Below are positions 7,550-16,286 of a stretch of 36,871 nucleotides of DNA, piece by piece (positions within the stretch are counted from its first letter, which is position 1; the number at the start of each line of letters is the position of its first letter). The notes beneath the pieces are model-generated. The model saw only the letters and a list, made by a program, of their open reading frames with translations. It made no database searches and was not told the DNA's origin. The DNA is from Paracoccaceae bacterium. Lineage in GTDB: Bacteria; Pseudomonadota; Alphaproteobacteria; Rhodobacterales; Rhodobacteraceae. The stretch spans positions 1-36,871 of the forward strand of contig RECW01000247.1 of the NCBI GenBank assembly GCA_007693835.1, written 5' to 3'. Made by a program: the position numbers and the translations under genes.

Positions 7550-8563
7550 ATGGAGCCCGAAACCGCAGACGTCGTCGCCGAGATCGAGCGCGCCGGCGAC
7601 ACGCTCGCCCGCGCCCGCGCCGAGATCGCGCGGCGCGTGATCGGGCAGGAGCTGGTGGTCGATCTGGTGCTGACGGCGCTGATTTCGGGTGGCCACGCGC
7701 TGCTGGTGGGCGCGCCGGGGCTCGCCAAGACGCGGCTGGTGGAGACGCTCGGCGTCGTGCTCGGCCTCGACGCCAAGCGCGTGCAGTTCACGCCCGACCT
7801 GATGCCCGCCGACATCCTCGGCGCCGAAGTGCTTGAGGAGGGGCGCGACGGCGCGCGGGCGTTCCGCTTCATCCAGGGGCCGATCTTCGCCCAGTTGCTG
7901 ATGGCCGACGAGATCAACCGCGCCTCGCCCCGCACCCAGTCGGCGCTGCTGCAGGCGATGCAGGAGAAGAACGTCACCGTGGCGGGCGCGCGGATGGACC
8001 TGCCGAAGCCCTTCCACGTGCTCGCGACGCAGAACCCCATCGAGCAGGAAGGCACCTATCCGCTGCCCGAGGCGCAGCTCGACCGCTTTCTGCTGCAGGT
8101 CGACGTCGACTATCCGACGTTCGACGCCGAACGGCGCATCCTGCTCGCCACCACCGGCGCCGACGACCACGAGGCGCAGCCGGTGATGACCTCGGACGAG
8201 CTGATCGCGCTGCAACGGCTCGTGCGGAAGATGCCGGCGGGCGAGAGCGTGGTGGAGGCGATCCTGCGGCTGGTGCGCGCCGCGCGGCCGGGCGAGCCCG
8301 GCGCCTTCGACTTCGTGAGCAAGACGGTCGCCTGGGGGCCGGGGCCGCGCGCGGCGCAGGCGCTGATGATGTGCGCCCGCGCCAAGGCGATGATGGAGGG
8401 CCGTTTCGCCCCTTCTGTCGCCGACGTCGAGGCGCTGGCGCGCCCGGCCCTCAAGCACCGCATGGCGCTGACCTTCGCCGCCAAGGCCGAGGGCGAGAGC
8501 GTCGACCACGTGATCGACGCCATCGCCGAGCGCACGCTCAACGTGTCGGCCGCGGCCGCATGA
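7550..8563 (+). CDS. moxR: MoxR family AAA+ ATPase
   Basis: A chaperone-like AAA+ ATPase of 337 residues in the cytoplasm. Walker A GAPGLAKT is at 54-61, Walker B LLMADEIN at 116-123, sensor 1 in ATQNPIEQEGTYPLPEAQLD (159-178), and the NRASPRTQSALLQAMQE segment at 123-139 is typical of MoxR proteins. The ATG at 7550 has GAGGAG 7 bases upstream; an earlier in-frame start would add an unlike N-terminus. It is the first of four genes (22-, 10- and 27-base gaps). MoxR ATPases act with VWA-domain partners to mature or remodel protein complexes; here the partners are DUF58 and two large membrane proteins. The client is unknown. Confidence 0.95.
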   Translation: MEPETADVVAEIERAGDTLARARAEIARRVIGQELVVDLVLTALISGGHALLVGAPGLAKTRLVETLGVVLGLDAKRVQFTPDLMPADILGAEVLEEGRDGARAFRFIQGPIFAQLLMADEINRASPRTQSALLQAMQEKNVTVAGARMDLPKPFHVLATQNPIEQEGTYPLPEAQLDRFLLQVDVDYPTFDAERRILLATTGADDHEAQPVMTSDELIALQRLVRKMPAGESVVEAILRLVRAARPGEPGAFDFVSKTVAWGPGPRAAQALMMCARAKAMMEGRFAPSVADVEALARPALKHRMALTFAAKAEGESVDHVIDAIAERTLNVSAAAA

Positions 8564-8589
8564 GCGCCGGCGCGAGGGCGCGCGCGTGA
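8560..8589 (+). other. Nine-codon open frame bridging moxR and the DUF58 gene
   Basis: An ATG overlapping the moxR stop (ATGA at 8560-8563) opens nine codons that end in a TGA overlapping the GTG start of the DUF58 gene (GTGA at 8586-8589). If used, it would carry re-initiating ribosomes from moxR to DUF58. It may equally be chance; the peptide (MSAGARARA) has no recognisable feature. Confidence 0.25.
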
Positions 8590-9488
8590 GCGTCGCCGAC
8601 GTCGCGCGCCGCGGGGCGGGCTGGCTGAGGCGCGACGCCGAGCGCATCTCCGGCGCGCTGCCGCCGCTGATGGCCGAGGCCGAGCGGCTCGCCGCCTCGG
8701 TGGTGGCGGGGGCGCACGGGCGGCGGCGGGCGGGGCCGGGCGAGACGTTCTGGCAGTACCGGCAGGCGATGCCGGGCGATCCGAACACCGCCGTCGACTG
8801 GCGGCGCTCGGCGCGCTCGGACCATCTGTTCATCCGCGAAATGGAGTGGGAGGCGGCGCAGACGGTCTGGGTCTGGCGCGACGCAGCCCTCTCCATGGAC
8901 TACCGCTCGGAGTTCGCGCCGCGCTCGAAGATCGAACGCGCCACGCTGCTCGCGCTGGCGCTCTCGGTGCTGTTGATCCGGGGCGGCGAGCGCGTGGCGC
9001 TGGTCGGCGCGCCCATGCGGCCTGCGACCGGAGAAACCCAGCTTCGCCGCATCGCCGCCATGGTCGCGGAGGAACCTGCGCCGAGGCCCGATTTCGGCGC
9101 GCCGCCGGAGACGCCGTTCCTCAGGGGCGGCAAGGCGGTGTTCCTCAGCGACTTCCTCGGGCCGCTGGAGACCCTGGAGCCTGCGTTGATGAAGGCCGCC
9201 GAAGCCGGCGTGACCGGCGCGATGATGCAGATCCTCGACCCCGCGGAGGAGCGGTTCCCCTTCGACGGCCGCGTCGTGTTCGAGAGCATGGGGCGCGAGG
9301 TCGATTTCGAGACCCACCGCGCCCGCGGCCTCGCCGACGCCTATCGCCGCCGCCTCGCCGAGCGGCGCGACGCGCTGGAGCGGATCGCGCGGCGCTGCGG
9401 CTGGCGGATGACGACGCACCACACCGACGTCAGCCCGCGGCGCGGGTTGCTCTGGCTGTTCGGCGCCATCGGCGCGCCCGGACGATAG
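8586..9488 (+). CDS. DUF58 domain-containing protein
   Basis: A 300-residue VWA-related protein, the standard partner of MoxR ATPases. The family signature spans YRQAMPGDPNTAVDWRRSAR (58-77) followed by DHLFIREME. The first strand of the VWA-like domain reads VWRDAALSM (96-104); the MIDAS pattern D-x-S-x-S is here D99-x-A101-x-S103, so the first serine is missing and metal binding is doubtful. There is no transmembrane segment, unlike many DUF58 proteins. The start is a GTG with GAGGG upstream; no other plausible start preserves the N-terminus. The next gene begins 10 bases later, and DUF58 probably links the ATPase to the downstream membrane proteins. Confidence 0.9.
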   Translation: MSVADVARRGAGWLRRDAERISGALPPLMAEAERLAASVVAGAHGRRRAGPGETFWQYRQAMPGDPNTAVDWRRSARSDHLFIREMEWEAAQTVWVWRDAALSMDYRSEFAPRSKIERATLLALALSVLLIRGGERVALVGAPMRPATGETQLRRIAAMVAEEPAPRPDFGAPPETPFLRGGKAVFLSDFLGPLETLEPALMKAAEAGVTGAMMQILDPAEERFPFDGRVVFESMGREVDFETHRARGLADAYRRRLAERRDALERIARRCGWRMTTHHTDVSPRRGLLWLFGAIGAPGR

Positions 9489-9498
9489 GAGTCCGCCG

Positions 9499-12333
9499 AT
9501 GCTGAGCCTCGGGCCCCTCGCCTTCCTCAACCCCTGGCTGCTCGCCGCCCTCGCCGCGCTGCCGGTGCTGTGGATCCTGCTGCGCGCGACGCCGCCGAGC
9601 CCGCGGCGGCTCGGCTTTCCCGGCGTGCGGCTGCTGCTCGGGCTCGAGGACGCCGAGCGCACGCCGGACCGCACGCCCTGGTGGCTGCTCGCGCTGCGCT
9701 GCGTGATCGCGGCCGCCGCCATCGCCGCCTTCGCCCAGCCGGTGCTGAACCCCAAGGCGCGGCTGTCGGGTTCGGGGCCGCTGCTGATCGCGATGGACGG
9801 CGGCTGGGCCGACGCGCCCGACTGGGAGGCGCGGCGCGCCCGGGCGCTGGAGACGCTGGCGCAGGCCGAGCGCGCCGGGCGGCCTGTGGTGTTCGCGTCG
9901 CTCGCGGCGCCCGCGGCGGCGGACGCGCCGCTCGACCTTCGCCCGGCGGCCGAATGGCGCGGCGAGATCGAGGCGCTGCAGCCCCGCGCATGGGCGCCGA
10001 AGCGCGACGCGTTCGCCGCGCGCCTGGCCGCGAGCGATCTCGGGCTTACGGAAGCCGTCTGGATCCGCGACGGGCTGAGCCACGGGGACGCGGCCGAGGC
10101 CGGCGACGAAAGGCTCGGCGAGGCGCTCGCCGCGCTCGGCGGCTTGACCGTGATCGAGGCGGAACGCTCGGCGCAGGCGCTCAGCGCGCCTGCGCTCGTG
10201 GACGGGCGGCTGACCGCGACGGCGCTCCGCGCCACCGCGCCGGGCGAGGAGACGGTGCGCGTGGTCGCCTTCGGCGCCGGCGAGGACGGCGCGACGCGGC
10301 GGCTCGGACAGGCCGAGGCGACCTTCGCCGCCGACGCGACGACGGCCGAGGCCGCGTTCGACCTGCCGCTTGAGCTGCGCAACCGCGTGACGCGCGTGCA
10401 GATCGCGGGCGTCGAGAGCGCCGGGGCGGTGGCGCTGGCCGACGACGGCGTGCGCCGCCGCCGCGCGGGCCTCGTCTCCGGCGGGTCGGAAGTCGAGGCG
10501 CAGCGGCTCGTCTCCGATCTCCACTACATCCGGGCGGCGCTGTCAGACGCCGCCGAGGTGGTCGAGGGCGAGATCCTCGACGTGGTCGCGGCGCGACCGG
10601 ACGCGGTTTTCCTGGCCGACGTGGGCCGCTTCACCGACGCCGAGCGCGACGCCCTCGTCGAGTGGGTCGAGGCTGGCGGTCTGCTGGTGCGCTTCGCCGG
10701 GCCGAGGATGGCGCGCGGAACGGATGCGCTGGGTTTCGGCCCTGCGGCGCCCGACGATCCGCTGCTGCCGGTCGCGCTGCGCGCCGGCGGCCGCGCGGTC
10801 GGCGGCGCCATGGCGTGGGGCGAGCCGCAGCGCATCCGCCCGTTCGTCGCGCCGAGCCCGTTCGCAGGCATCGAGACGCCCGAGGACGTCACCGTCTCAC
10901 GCCAGATCCTCGCGCAACTCGGCCCCGATCTGCCGCAGCGCACCTGGGCGGCGCTGGAGGACGGGACGCCGCTGGTGACCTCCGCCGCGATGGGCGACGG
11001 GCGTGTCGCGCTGTTCCACGTCACGGCCAACGCCGAATGGTCTTCGCTGCCGCTGTCAGGCCTGTTCGTCGAGATGGCCGAGCGGCTGCTCCTGCTGGCG
11101 GGCGGCGTCGGCGCCGGCGGCGACGCGGCGTCTCTGGAAGGCCGCACGGCGCGGCCGGCGGCGCTGCTCGACGGCTTCGGGCGACTCTCCGACGCCGAGG
11201 GGCTCGGCGGTTTCGCGGCCGAGCGGCTGCTCGCGCCGCCGGGGCCGGACGCGCCGCCCGGGATTTATCGCGTGGGCGAGGCGGCGCGGGCCTACAATCT
11301 GTTCGACGCGGGCGCGACGCTCAGCCCCGCGGCCCCGCCGCCGTTCGGCGCGGCGCGCGAGACGCTGGACGGCGCGTCCGAGACGCCGCTCTCCCATTGG
11401 CTGCTCGCGCTGGCGGTGACGCTGCTTGCGCTCGACACGGTCGTGTCGCTCGCCCTTTCCGGGCGGCTGCCGCGGCTTCGGCCGCGCCGGGGCGCCGCGG
11501 CGCTGGCGCTCGTCGCCGCGATGGCCGCGGCGCTGGCCGCCGCGCCCGGCGCGCGGGCGCAGGGTCTCCAGGTCGACGACGCGGCGGCGTTGCGCGCGAC
11601 GCTCGACACGGTGCTCGCCCACGTCCTGACGGGCGACGCGGAGGTGGACGCGCTGGCCGCGGCGGGGCTCGACGGGCTCAGCCGGGTGCTGACGGCGCGC
11701 ACCGCCATCGAGCCCGCCGCACCGATCGGCGTCAATCTCGAGACGGACGAACTCGCGTTTTTCCCGCTGCTCTACTGGCCGATCACGCCGGGCCAGCCGA
11801 CGCCCTCCGACGAGGCCGCGGCGCGGCTCAACGCCTACATGCGCACCGGCGGCATGATCGTCTTCGACACCCGCGACCGCCACCTCGACTTCGGCGGCCG
11901 GCCCACGCCCCAGGCCGAAGCGCTCCGCCGGCTGACCGCGCGCCTCGACCTGCCGCCGCTGGAGCCGACGCCCCACGACCACGTGCTGACGCGCGCCTTC
12001 TATCTGCTTGAGGACTTCCCCGGCCGATGGTCGGGCGGGCGCGTCTGGGTCGAGGCGGCGCCCGACCCGGACGAGGAGGCGCTCGACGGCGCGCCGTTCC
12101 GCAACCTCAACGACGGCGTGTCGCCGGTGGTGGTGGGCGGCGCCGACTGGGCGGCGGCGTGGGCGGCGGATGAGGAAGGCCAGTTCCTCGCGCCGATCGA
12201 CGGGGCCGGCGGCTGGCGCCAGCGCGAGATGGCCTACCGGTTCGGGATCAACCTCGTGATGTACGCGCTGACCGGCAACTACAAGTCCGATCAGGTGCAC
12301 GTGCCCGCGCTGCTCGAACGGCTCGGCCAGTAG
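9499..12333 (+). CDS. BatA N-terminal / DUF4159 membrane protein
   Basis: A 944-residue membrane protein. The N-terminus is a BatA-type (aerotolerance regulator) domain with membrane segments at about 7-28 and 62-82 and the family phrase FLNPWLLAALAALPVLWILL. A large region (about 85-630) follows, probably outside the cytoplasm, including an amidotransferase-like fold near 340-430. A third membrane segment is at about 634-654, then a hydrophobic stretch at 665-688 ending in APGARAQ that looks like an internal signal peptide. The last 200 residues are DUF4159 (LAFFPLLYWPI near 751, then AARLNAYMRTGGMIVFDTRD). AGGAG precedes the ATG. Third gene of the MoxR operon; no enzymatic function is established. 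Confidence 0.88.
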   Translation: MLSLGPLAFLNPWLLAALAALPVLWILLRATPPSPRRLGFPGVRLLLGLEDAERTPDRTPWWLLALRCVIAAAAIAAFAQPVLNPKARLSGSGPLLIAMDGGWADAPDWEARRARALETLAQAERAGRPVVFASLAAPAAADAPLDLRPAAEWRGEIEALQPRAWAPKRDAFAARLAASDLGLTEAVWIRDGLSHGDAAEAGDERLGEALAALGGLTVIEAERSAQALSAPALVDGRLTATALRATAPGEETVRVVAFGAGEDGATRRLGQAEATFAADATTAEAAFDLPLELRNRVTRVQIAGVESAGAVALADDGVRRRRAGLVSGGSEVEAQRLVSDLHYIRAALSDAAEVVEGEILDVVAARPDAVFLADVGRFTDAERDALVEWVEAGGLLVRFAGPRMARGTDALGFGPAAPDDPLLPVALRAGGRAVGGAMAWGEPQRIRPFVAPSPFAGIETPEDVTVSRQILAQLGPDLPQRTWAALEDGTPLVTSAAMGDGRVALFHVTANAEWSSLPLSGLFVEMAERLLLLAGGVGAGGDAASLEGRTARPAALLDGFGRLSDAEGLGGFAAERLLAPPGPDAPPGIYRVGEAARAYNLFDAGATLSPAAPPPFGAARETLDGASETPLSHWLLALAVTLLALDTVVSLALSGRLPRLRPRRGAAALALVAAMAAALAAAPGARAQGLQVDDAAALRATLDTVLAHVLTGDAEVDALAAAGLDGLSRVLTARTAIEPAAPIGVNLETDELAFFPLLYWPITPGQPTPSDEAAARLNAYMRTGGMIVFDTRDRHLDFGGRPTPQAEALRRLTARLDLPPLEPTPHDHVLTRAFYLLEDFPGRWSGGRVWVEAAPDPDEEALDGAPFRNLNDGVSPVVVGGADWAAAWAADEEGQFLAPIDGAGGWRQREMAYRFGINLVMYALTGNYKSDQVHVPALLERLGQ

Positions 12334-12360
12334 ACCCCCGCCCCTGCAGGAGCGCCCCCC

Positions 12361-14451
12361 ATGTCCTCCGCCATCGCCTTCGCGCCGCTCGGCCCGCCGG
12401 CGCTCCTGATCGCCGCGGCGGCGCTCGCCTTGGCGATGGTCGCGCTCGCCGCGTGGCGTCGGTCGCCGGCCTGGGCGCTGAGGGCGCTCGCCTTCGGCGC
12501 GCTGCTGCTCGCCGTCGCCAACCCGTCGATGGTGCAGGAGGCGCGCCGCGCGCTCTCGGACATCGCGTTTCTGGTGATCGACGAGTCGGCCAGCCAGTCG
12601 CTCGGCGACCGCCGCGCGCAGACGGCCGAGGCCGAGGCTGCGGTGATCGAGGCTGTGGAGCGGCTGTCGGCGCGGGCGGGCGAGACCGCGCCGGTCGATC
12701 TGCGCGTCGTGCGGGTGCGCGACGACGACGGCCCGACCGGCGACGGCGGCACGCAACTGCTGAGCGCCCTCGACGCCGCGGCGGCCGAGGCCGCGCCCGA
12801 GCGCGTCGCCGGGGCGATCCTCGTCACCGACGGGCAGGTGCACGACCTCGACAGGCTCACGACCTTTCCCGGCCCGGTCCATGCGCTGATCACCGGCGAG
12901 CCCGACGAGGCCGACCGCCGCCTCGCCGTCGAGACGGCGCCGGCCTTCGGCATGGTCGGCGAGAGCGTGACCGCGATCGCGCGCATCGACGCGCTCGGCG
13001 CGGAGCGCGAGGGCGCGCCGGCCGAGGTTCTGGTCTCCATCGACGGCGCGGCGCCGCGCCGGGTGTTCGGCCGCGTCGGCGGGCGCGTCGAGATCGAGAT
13101 CCCCATCGAGCACGGCGGCGCCAACGTGGTCGAACTCAGCCTGCCGCCCGCCGACGGCGAACTGACCGACCGCAACAACAGCGCGGTCTTCACGGTGAAC
13201 GGCGTGCGCGACCGCCTGCGCGTCCTGCTGGTCTCGGGCGAGCCCCACGCCGGCGAGCGCACCTGGCGCAACCTGCTGAAGGCCGACCCCTCGGTCGATC
13301 TCGTGCACTTCACCATCCTGCGCCCGCCGTCGAAGCAGGACGGCACCCCGGTCTACGAACTCTCGCTGATCGCCTTTCCGACGCGGGAGCTGTTTCTGGA
13401 GAAGGTGGACGAGTTCGACCTGATCATCTTCGACCGCTACCGCCGCCGGGGCATCCTGCCGACGCCCTACATCGCCAACGTCGCCCGTTACGTGCGCGAC
13501 GGGGGCGCGGTGCTGATCGCCGACGGCGAGGCCTTCGCCGGCGTCGAGAGCCTCTACCGCACGCCGCTCGCCGAAGTCATGCCCGCCCGGCCGACGGCGC
13601 AGGTGTTCGAGCAGGGGTTCCGGCCCACGATCACTGAGGCGGGTCTGCGCCACCCGGTCACCGCAGGGCTGATCGACCTGGAGGCGGCGGAGACCGGCGC
13701 GGAGCCGCCGTGGGGCCGCTGGTTCCGCCATGTCGAGATCGAGCCCCATTCGGGCGAGGTGGTGATGGGCGGCGTCGACGGCTCGCCGCTTCTGGTGCTC
13801 GACCGGGTGGGGGAGGGGCGGGTCGCCCTGCTCGCCTCCGACCACGCGTGGCTCTGGACGCGCGGCTTCGAGGGCGGCGGGCCGCAGGCCGAACTGCTGC
13901 GCCGCCTCGCCCACTGGCTGATGCGCGAGCCCGACCTCGAGGAGGAGGCGCTGACCGCGAGCGTGCAGGGCGCCGAGATCACCGTCGAGCGCCGCTCGGT
14001 CGGCGACGGCCCCGAGACGCTGTCGGTCGTCGCCCCCTCCGGCGCGCGGGTCGAGGCGGCCTTCGCGCCCATCGGACCAGGGCGCTGGCGCGCCGTGGTC
14101 GCGGCGGAGGAGCAGGGCCTGCACCGGCTGAGCGACGGCGACCTCGAAGCGGTGGCCGCCGTCGGGCCGGCGTCGCCGCGGGAGTTCGACGACCCGATCT
14201 CGACGCCAGAGCTTCTGGCGCCGCTCGCCGTCGCCACCGCCGGCTCGACGCATCGCTTGTCGGACGGTCTGCCCGAGATCCGCCGGGTGCGGGAGGGGCG
14301 GACGGCCTCGGGGCGCGGGTGGATCGGCCTCGCCCGCCGCGAGGCCCACGCCGTCGAGGACGTGCGGCTGACGCCGCTCGCCCCGGCCTGGGCGATGCTG
14401 GCGCTGACGGCGCTGCTGCTGGTGGCGGCGTGGCGCGTGGAAGGGCGCTGA
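12361..14451 (+). CDS. Membrane protein with VWA and class I amidotransferase-like domains
   Basis: A 696-residue protein, last in the MoxR operon. Two N-terminal membrane segments (about 13-31 and 38-55) precede a von Willebrand A-like domain with an apparently complete MIDAS: D74-x-S76-x-S78, a threonine at 131 (GGTQL) and D157 in LVTDG. A beta-sandwich-like region covers about 180-280. A type 1 amidotransferase-like fold follows (LRVLLVSGEP near 287; DLIIFDRYRRRG near 355; VRDGGAVLIADGEAF near 378), with no obvious catalytic Cys-His-Glu triad. A C-terminal membrane helix is at about 672-692. This is probably the metal-dependent ligand-binding partner of MoxR, which DUF58 may not be. The substrate is unknown. 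Confidence 0.85.
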   Translation: MSSAIAFAPLGPPALLIAAAALALAMVALAAWRRSPAWALRALAFGALLLAVANPSMVQEARRALSDIAFLVIDESASQSLGDRRAQTAEAEAAVIEAVERLSARAGETAPVDLRVVRVRDDDGPTGDGGTQLLSALDAAAAEAAPERVAGAILVTDGQVHDLDRLTTFPGPVHALITGEPDEADRRLAVETAPAFGMVGESVTAIARIDALGAEREGAPAEVLVSIDGAAPRRVFGRVGGRVEIEIPIEHGGANVVELSLPPADGELTDRNNSAVFTVNGVRDRLRVLLVSGEPHAGERTWRNLLKADPSVDLVHFTILRPPSKQDGTPVYELSLIAFPTRELFLEKVDEFDLIIFDRYRRRGILPTPYIANVARYVRDGGAVLIADGEAFAGVESLYRTPLAEVMPARPTAQVFEQGFRPTITEAGLRHPVTAGLIDLEAAETGAEPPWGRWFRHVEIEPHSGEVVMGGVDGSPLLVLDRVGEGRVALLASDHAWLWTRGFEGGGPQAELLRRLAHWLMREPDLEEEALTASVQGAEITVERRSVGDGPETLSVVAPSGARVEAAFAPIGPGRWRAVVAAEEQGLHRLSDGDLEAVAAVGPASPREFDDPISTPELLAPLAVATAGSTHRLSDGLPEIRRVREGRTASGRGWIGLARREAHAVEDVRLTPLAPAWAMLALTALLLVAAWRVEGR

Positions 14452-14456
14452 CATGA

Positions 14457-14487
14457 CCGCGGCGCATGGCCGGCGGCCACGCCGCGG
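14457..14487 (+). terminator. Hairpin after the moxR operon
   Basis: Five bases after the last stop codon lies CCGCGGCG (14457-14464) paired with CGCCGCGG (14480-14487). Nested inside are TGGCC (14467-14471) and GGCCA (14475-14479) around a GGC loop, giving 13 paired bases with one 2-base bulge. No T-run follows, as is common in very GC-rich genomes. It is a likely operon 3' end. Confidence 0.6.
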
Positions 14488-14550
14488 CGGCTTGTCGCGC
14501 ATGGCGAGACGATGATAGGCGAGACGCGACCCGTGTAACGAGGACGTGAC

Positions 14551-16266
14551 ATGGAAGCGCTGATCGCCGCCAACGTGTTCTACGAGATCGCCGCGCTTCT
14601 GGTGATCGCCGCGGCGGTCGGCCTGGTGGGGCTGCTGCTGCGCCAGCCGCTCATCGTCAGCTTCATCGCCGTCGGCGTGCTGACGGGGCCGTCGGTCCTC
14701 GGGATCGCGCAGTCGGATCAATACATCGACCTCCTGGCGGCGCTCGGCATCTCCGTGCTGCTGTTCATGGTCGGGCTCAAGCTCGACCTGTCGCTGGTGC
14801 GCTCGATGGGCGCGGTGTCGCTGATGACCGGCCTCGGGCAGGTGGCCTTCACGGCGAGCTTCGGTTTCCTGATCTGCCTCGCGCTGGGCCTCGACCCGGT
14901 GACGTCGATCTACGTCGCGGTCGCGCTCACCTTCTCGTCCACGATCATCATCGTGAAGCTGCTGTCGGACAAGAAGGAGATCGACTCGCTCCACGGCCGC
15001 GTCGCCCTCGGCTTCCTCATCGTGCAGGACATCGTCGTGGTGATCGCGATGATCGTGCTCTCGGCGCTCGGCGTCGGCGCCGACGCGGACGCAGGGCTCG
15101 AGGAGGTGCTGGAGGTCTTCGGCTACGGGGCCGGGATGCTGGTCGCGGTGGGCCTTTTCATCCGCTACGTCGCAGACCCGCTGACCGAGCGGCTGTCGCG
15201 CGCGCCGGAACTGCTGCTGTCCTTCTCCATCGGCTTCGCCGCCTTCATGGCGGCGCTCGGGGATTTCCTCGGCTTCGGCAAGGAGCTCGGCGGTCTGCTC
15301 GCGGGCGTCGCGCTCGCCTCGACCCCGTTCCGCGACGCCATCGCCGCGCGGCTGGCGCCGCTGCGCGACTTCCTGCTGCTGTTCTTCTTCATCGCCCTCG
15401 GGGCGGCGCTCGACCTGTCGCTGCTCGGCGCTTCGGTCCTGCCGGCGGTGGTGCTCTCGCTGTTCGTGCTGATCGGCAACCCGCTGATCGTGATGATCAT
15501 CATGGGGCTCCTTGGTTACGCCAAGCGCACCGGCTTTCTCGCGGGGCTGACGGTGGCGCAGATCAGCGAGTTCTCGCTGATCTTCATGGCGATGGGCGTC
15601 ACCCTCGGCGACGTGACGAACGAGGCGCTGGGGCTGGTCACGCTGGTCGGCCTCATCACCATCGCGGCGTCGACCTACATGATCACCTTCTCCCACACGC
15701 TTTACGCGTGGTTCGCGCCGTTCCTCGGCGTGTTCGAGCGGCGCGAGGCGCACCGCGACGACGCGCCGTCGGCGCACGGCCGCTACGACATCGTGGTGTT
15801 CGGCGTCGGGCGCTACGGCGGCGCCATCGCGCAGCGGGTGCGCCGGGCGGGATGGCGGGTGCTCGGCGTCGACTTCAACCCGCAGGTGGTGCGGGCGTGG
15901 CGCGAGGCGGGTCTCGACGTCATCTACGGCGACGCGACCGACCCCGAGTTCATCGCCGACCTGCCGCTCACGGGCGCGCGCTGGGCGATCTCCGCGGCGC
16001 CCGAGCACGACACCGGCGTGACGCATCAGGAGACGCGGGCCGCGCTCATTTCGGGACTGCGGGCGCGCGGTTTCCGCGGGCGCATCGCGGTCGCGGTGAA
16101 TCGCGAGGACGGATCGGAGGACCTGTCGATCGAGGGCGTCGACCTCACCCTGCGCCCGTTCCTCGACGCCGCCGACCGCGCGGTCGAGATTCTGCTCGGC
16201 GCAGTCGAGCAGGAGCATGTCGAGCCCGTCGAGACCCAGAGCCCGCAGCGCGAGCTTGCGAGCTGA
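14551..16266 (+). CDS. CPA2 family monovalent cation:proton antiporter (Kef type) with TrkA-N domain
   Basis: A 571-residue inner-membrane transporter exchanging K+ or Na+ for protons. About a dozen hydrophobic segments fill residues 5-390; GFLIVQDIVVV (155-165) carries the conserved Gln-Asp pair of the CPA2 core. A cytoplasmic RCK/TrkA-N domain begins at about 413 with VVFGVGRYGGAIA, a Rossmann GxGRxG motif that binds nucleotide, and extends to about 535. A short tail ends at 571. GAGG lies 7 bases upstream of the ATG. It is 99 bases from the moxR operon, with a hairpin between, so is probably a separate unit, and it converges on the peroxidase partner gene with a 20-base gap. KefB versus KefC identity and glutathione gating cannot be assigned. 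Confidence 0.92.
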   Translation: MEALIAANVFYEIAALLVIAAAVGLVGLLLRQPLIVSFIAVGVLTGPSVLGIAQSDQYIDLLAALGISVLLFMVGLKLDLSLVRSMGAVSLMTGLGQVAFTASFGFLICLALGLDPVTSIYVAVALTFSSTIIIVKLLSDKKEIDSLHGRVALGFLIVQDIVVVIAMIVLSALGVGADADAGLEEVLEVFGYGAGMLVAVGLFIRYVADPLTERLSRAPELLLSFSIGFAAFMAALGDFLGFGKELGGLLAGVALASTPFRDAIAARLAPLRDFLLLFFFIALGAALDLSLLGASVLPAVVLSLFVLIGNPLIVMIIMGLLGYAKRTGFLAGLTVAQISEFSLIFMAMGVTLGDVTNEALGLVTLVGLITIAASTYMITFSHTLYAWFAPFLGVFERREAHRDDAPSAHGRYDIVVFGVGRYGGAIAQRVRRAGWRVLGVDFNPQVVRAWREAGLDVIYGDATDPEFIADLPLTGARWAISAAPEHDTGVTHQETRAALISGLRARGFRGRIAVAVNREDGSEDLSIEGVDLTLRPFLDAADRAVEILLGAVEQEHVEPVETQSPQRELAS

Positions 16267-16286
16267 CTGGCGTCAGGCGCCGGTCC

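Noticed and set aside
7514-10382. Long minus-strand frames antisense to moxR, DUF58 and the DUF4159 gene.
   Set aside because: Composition is Arg/Ala/Ser low-complexity and the plus-strand frames contain intact Walker motifs and conserved family signatures.
11056-16218. A 1720-codon open frame on the minus strand antisense to the MoxR-operon membrane proteins and the antiporter.
   Set aside because: Its product is low-complexity Arg/His/Gly/Asp sequence with no motif; stop codons are rare in this GC-rich DNA, and the plus-strand genes have clear family motifs, membrane segments and ribosome-binding sites.
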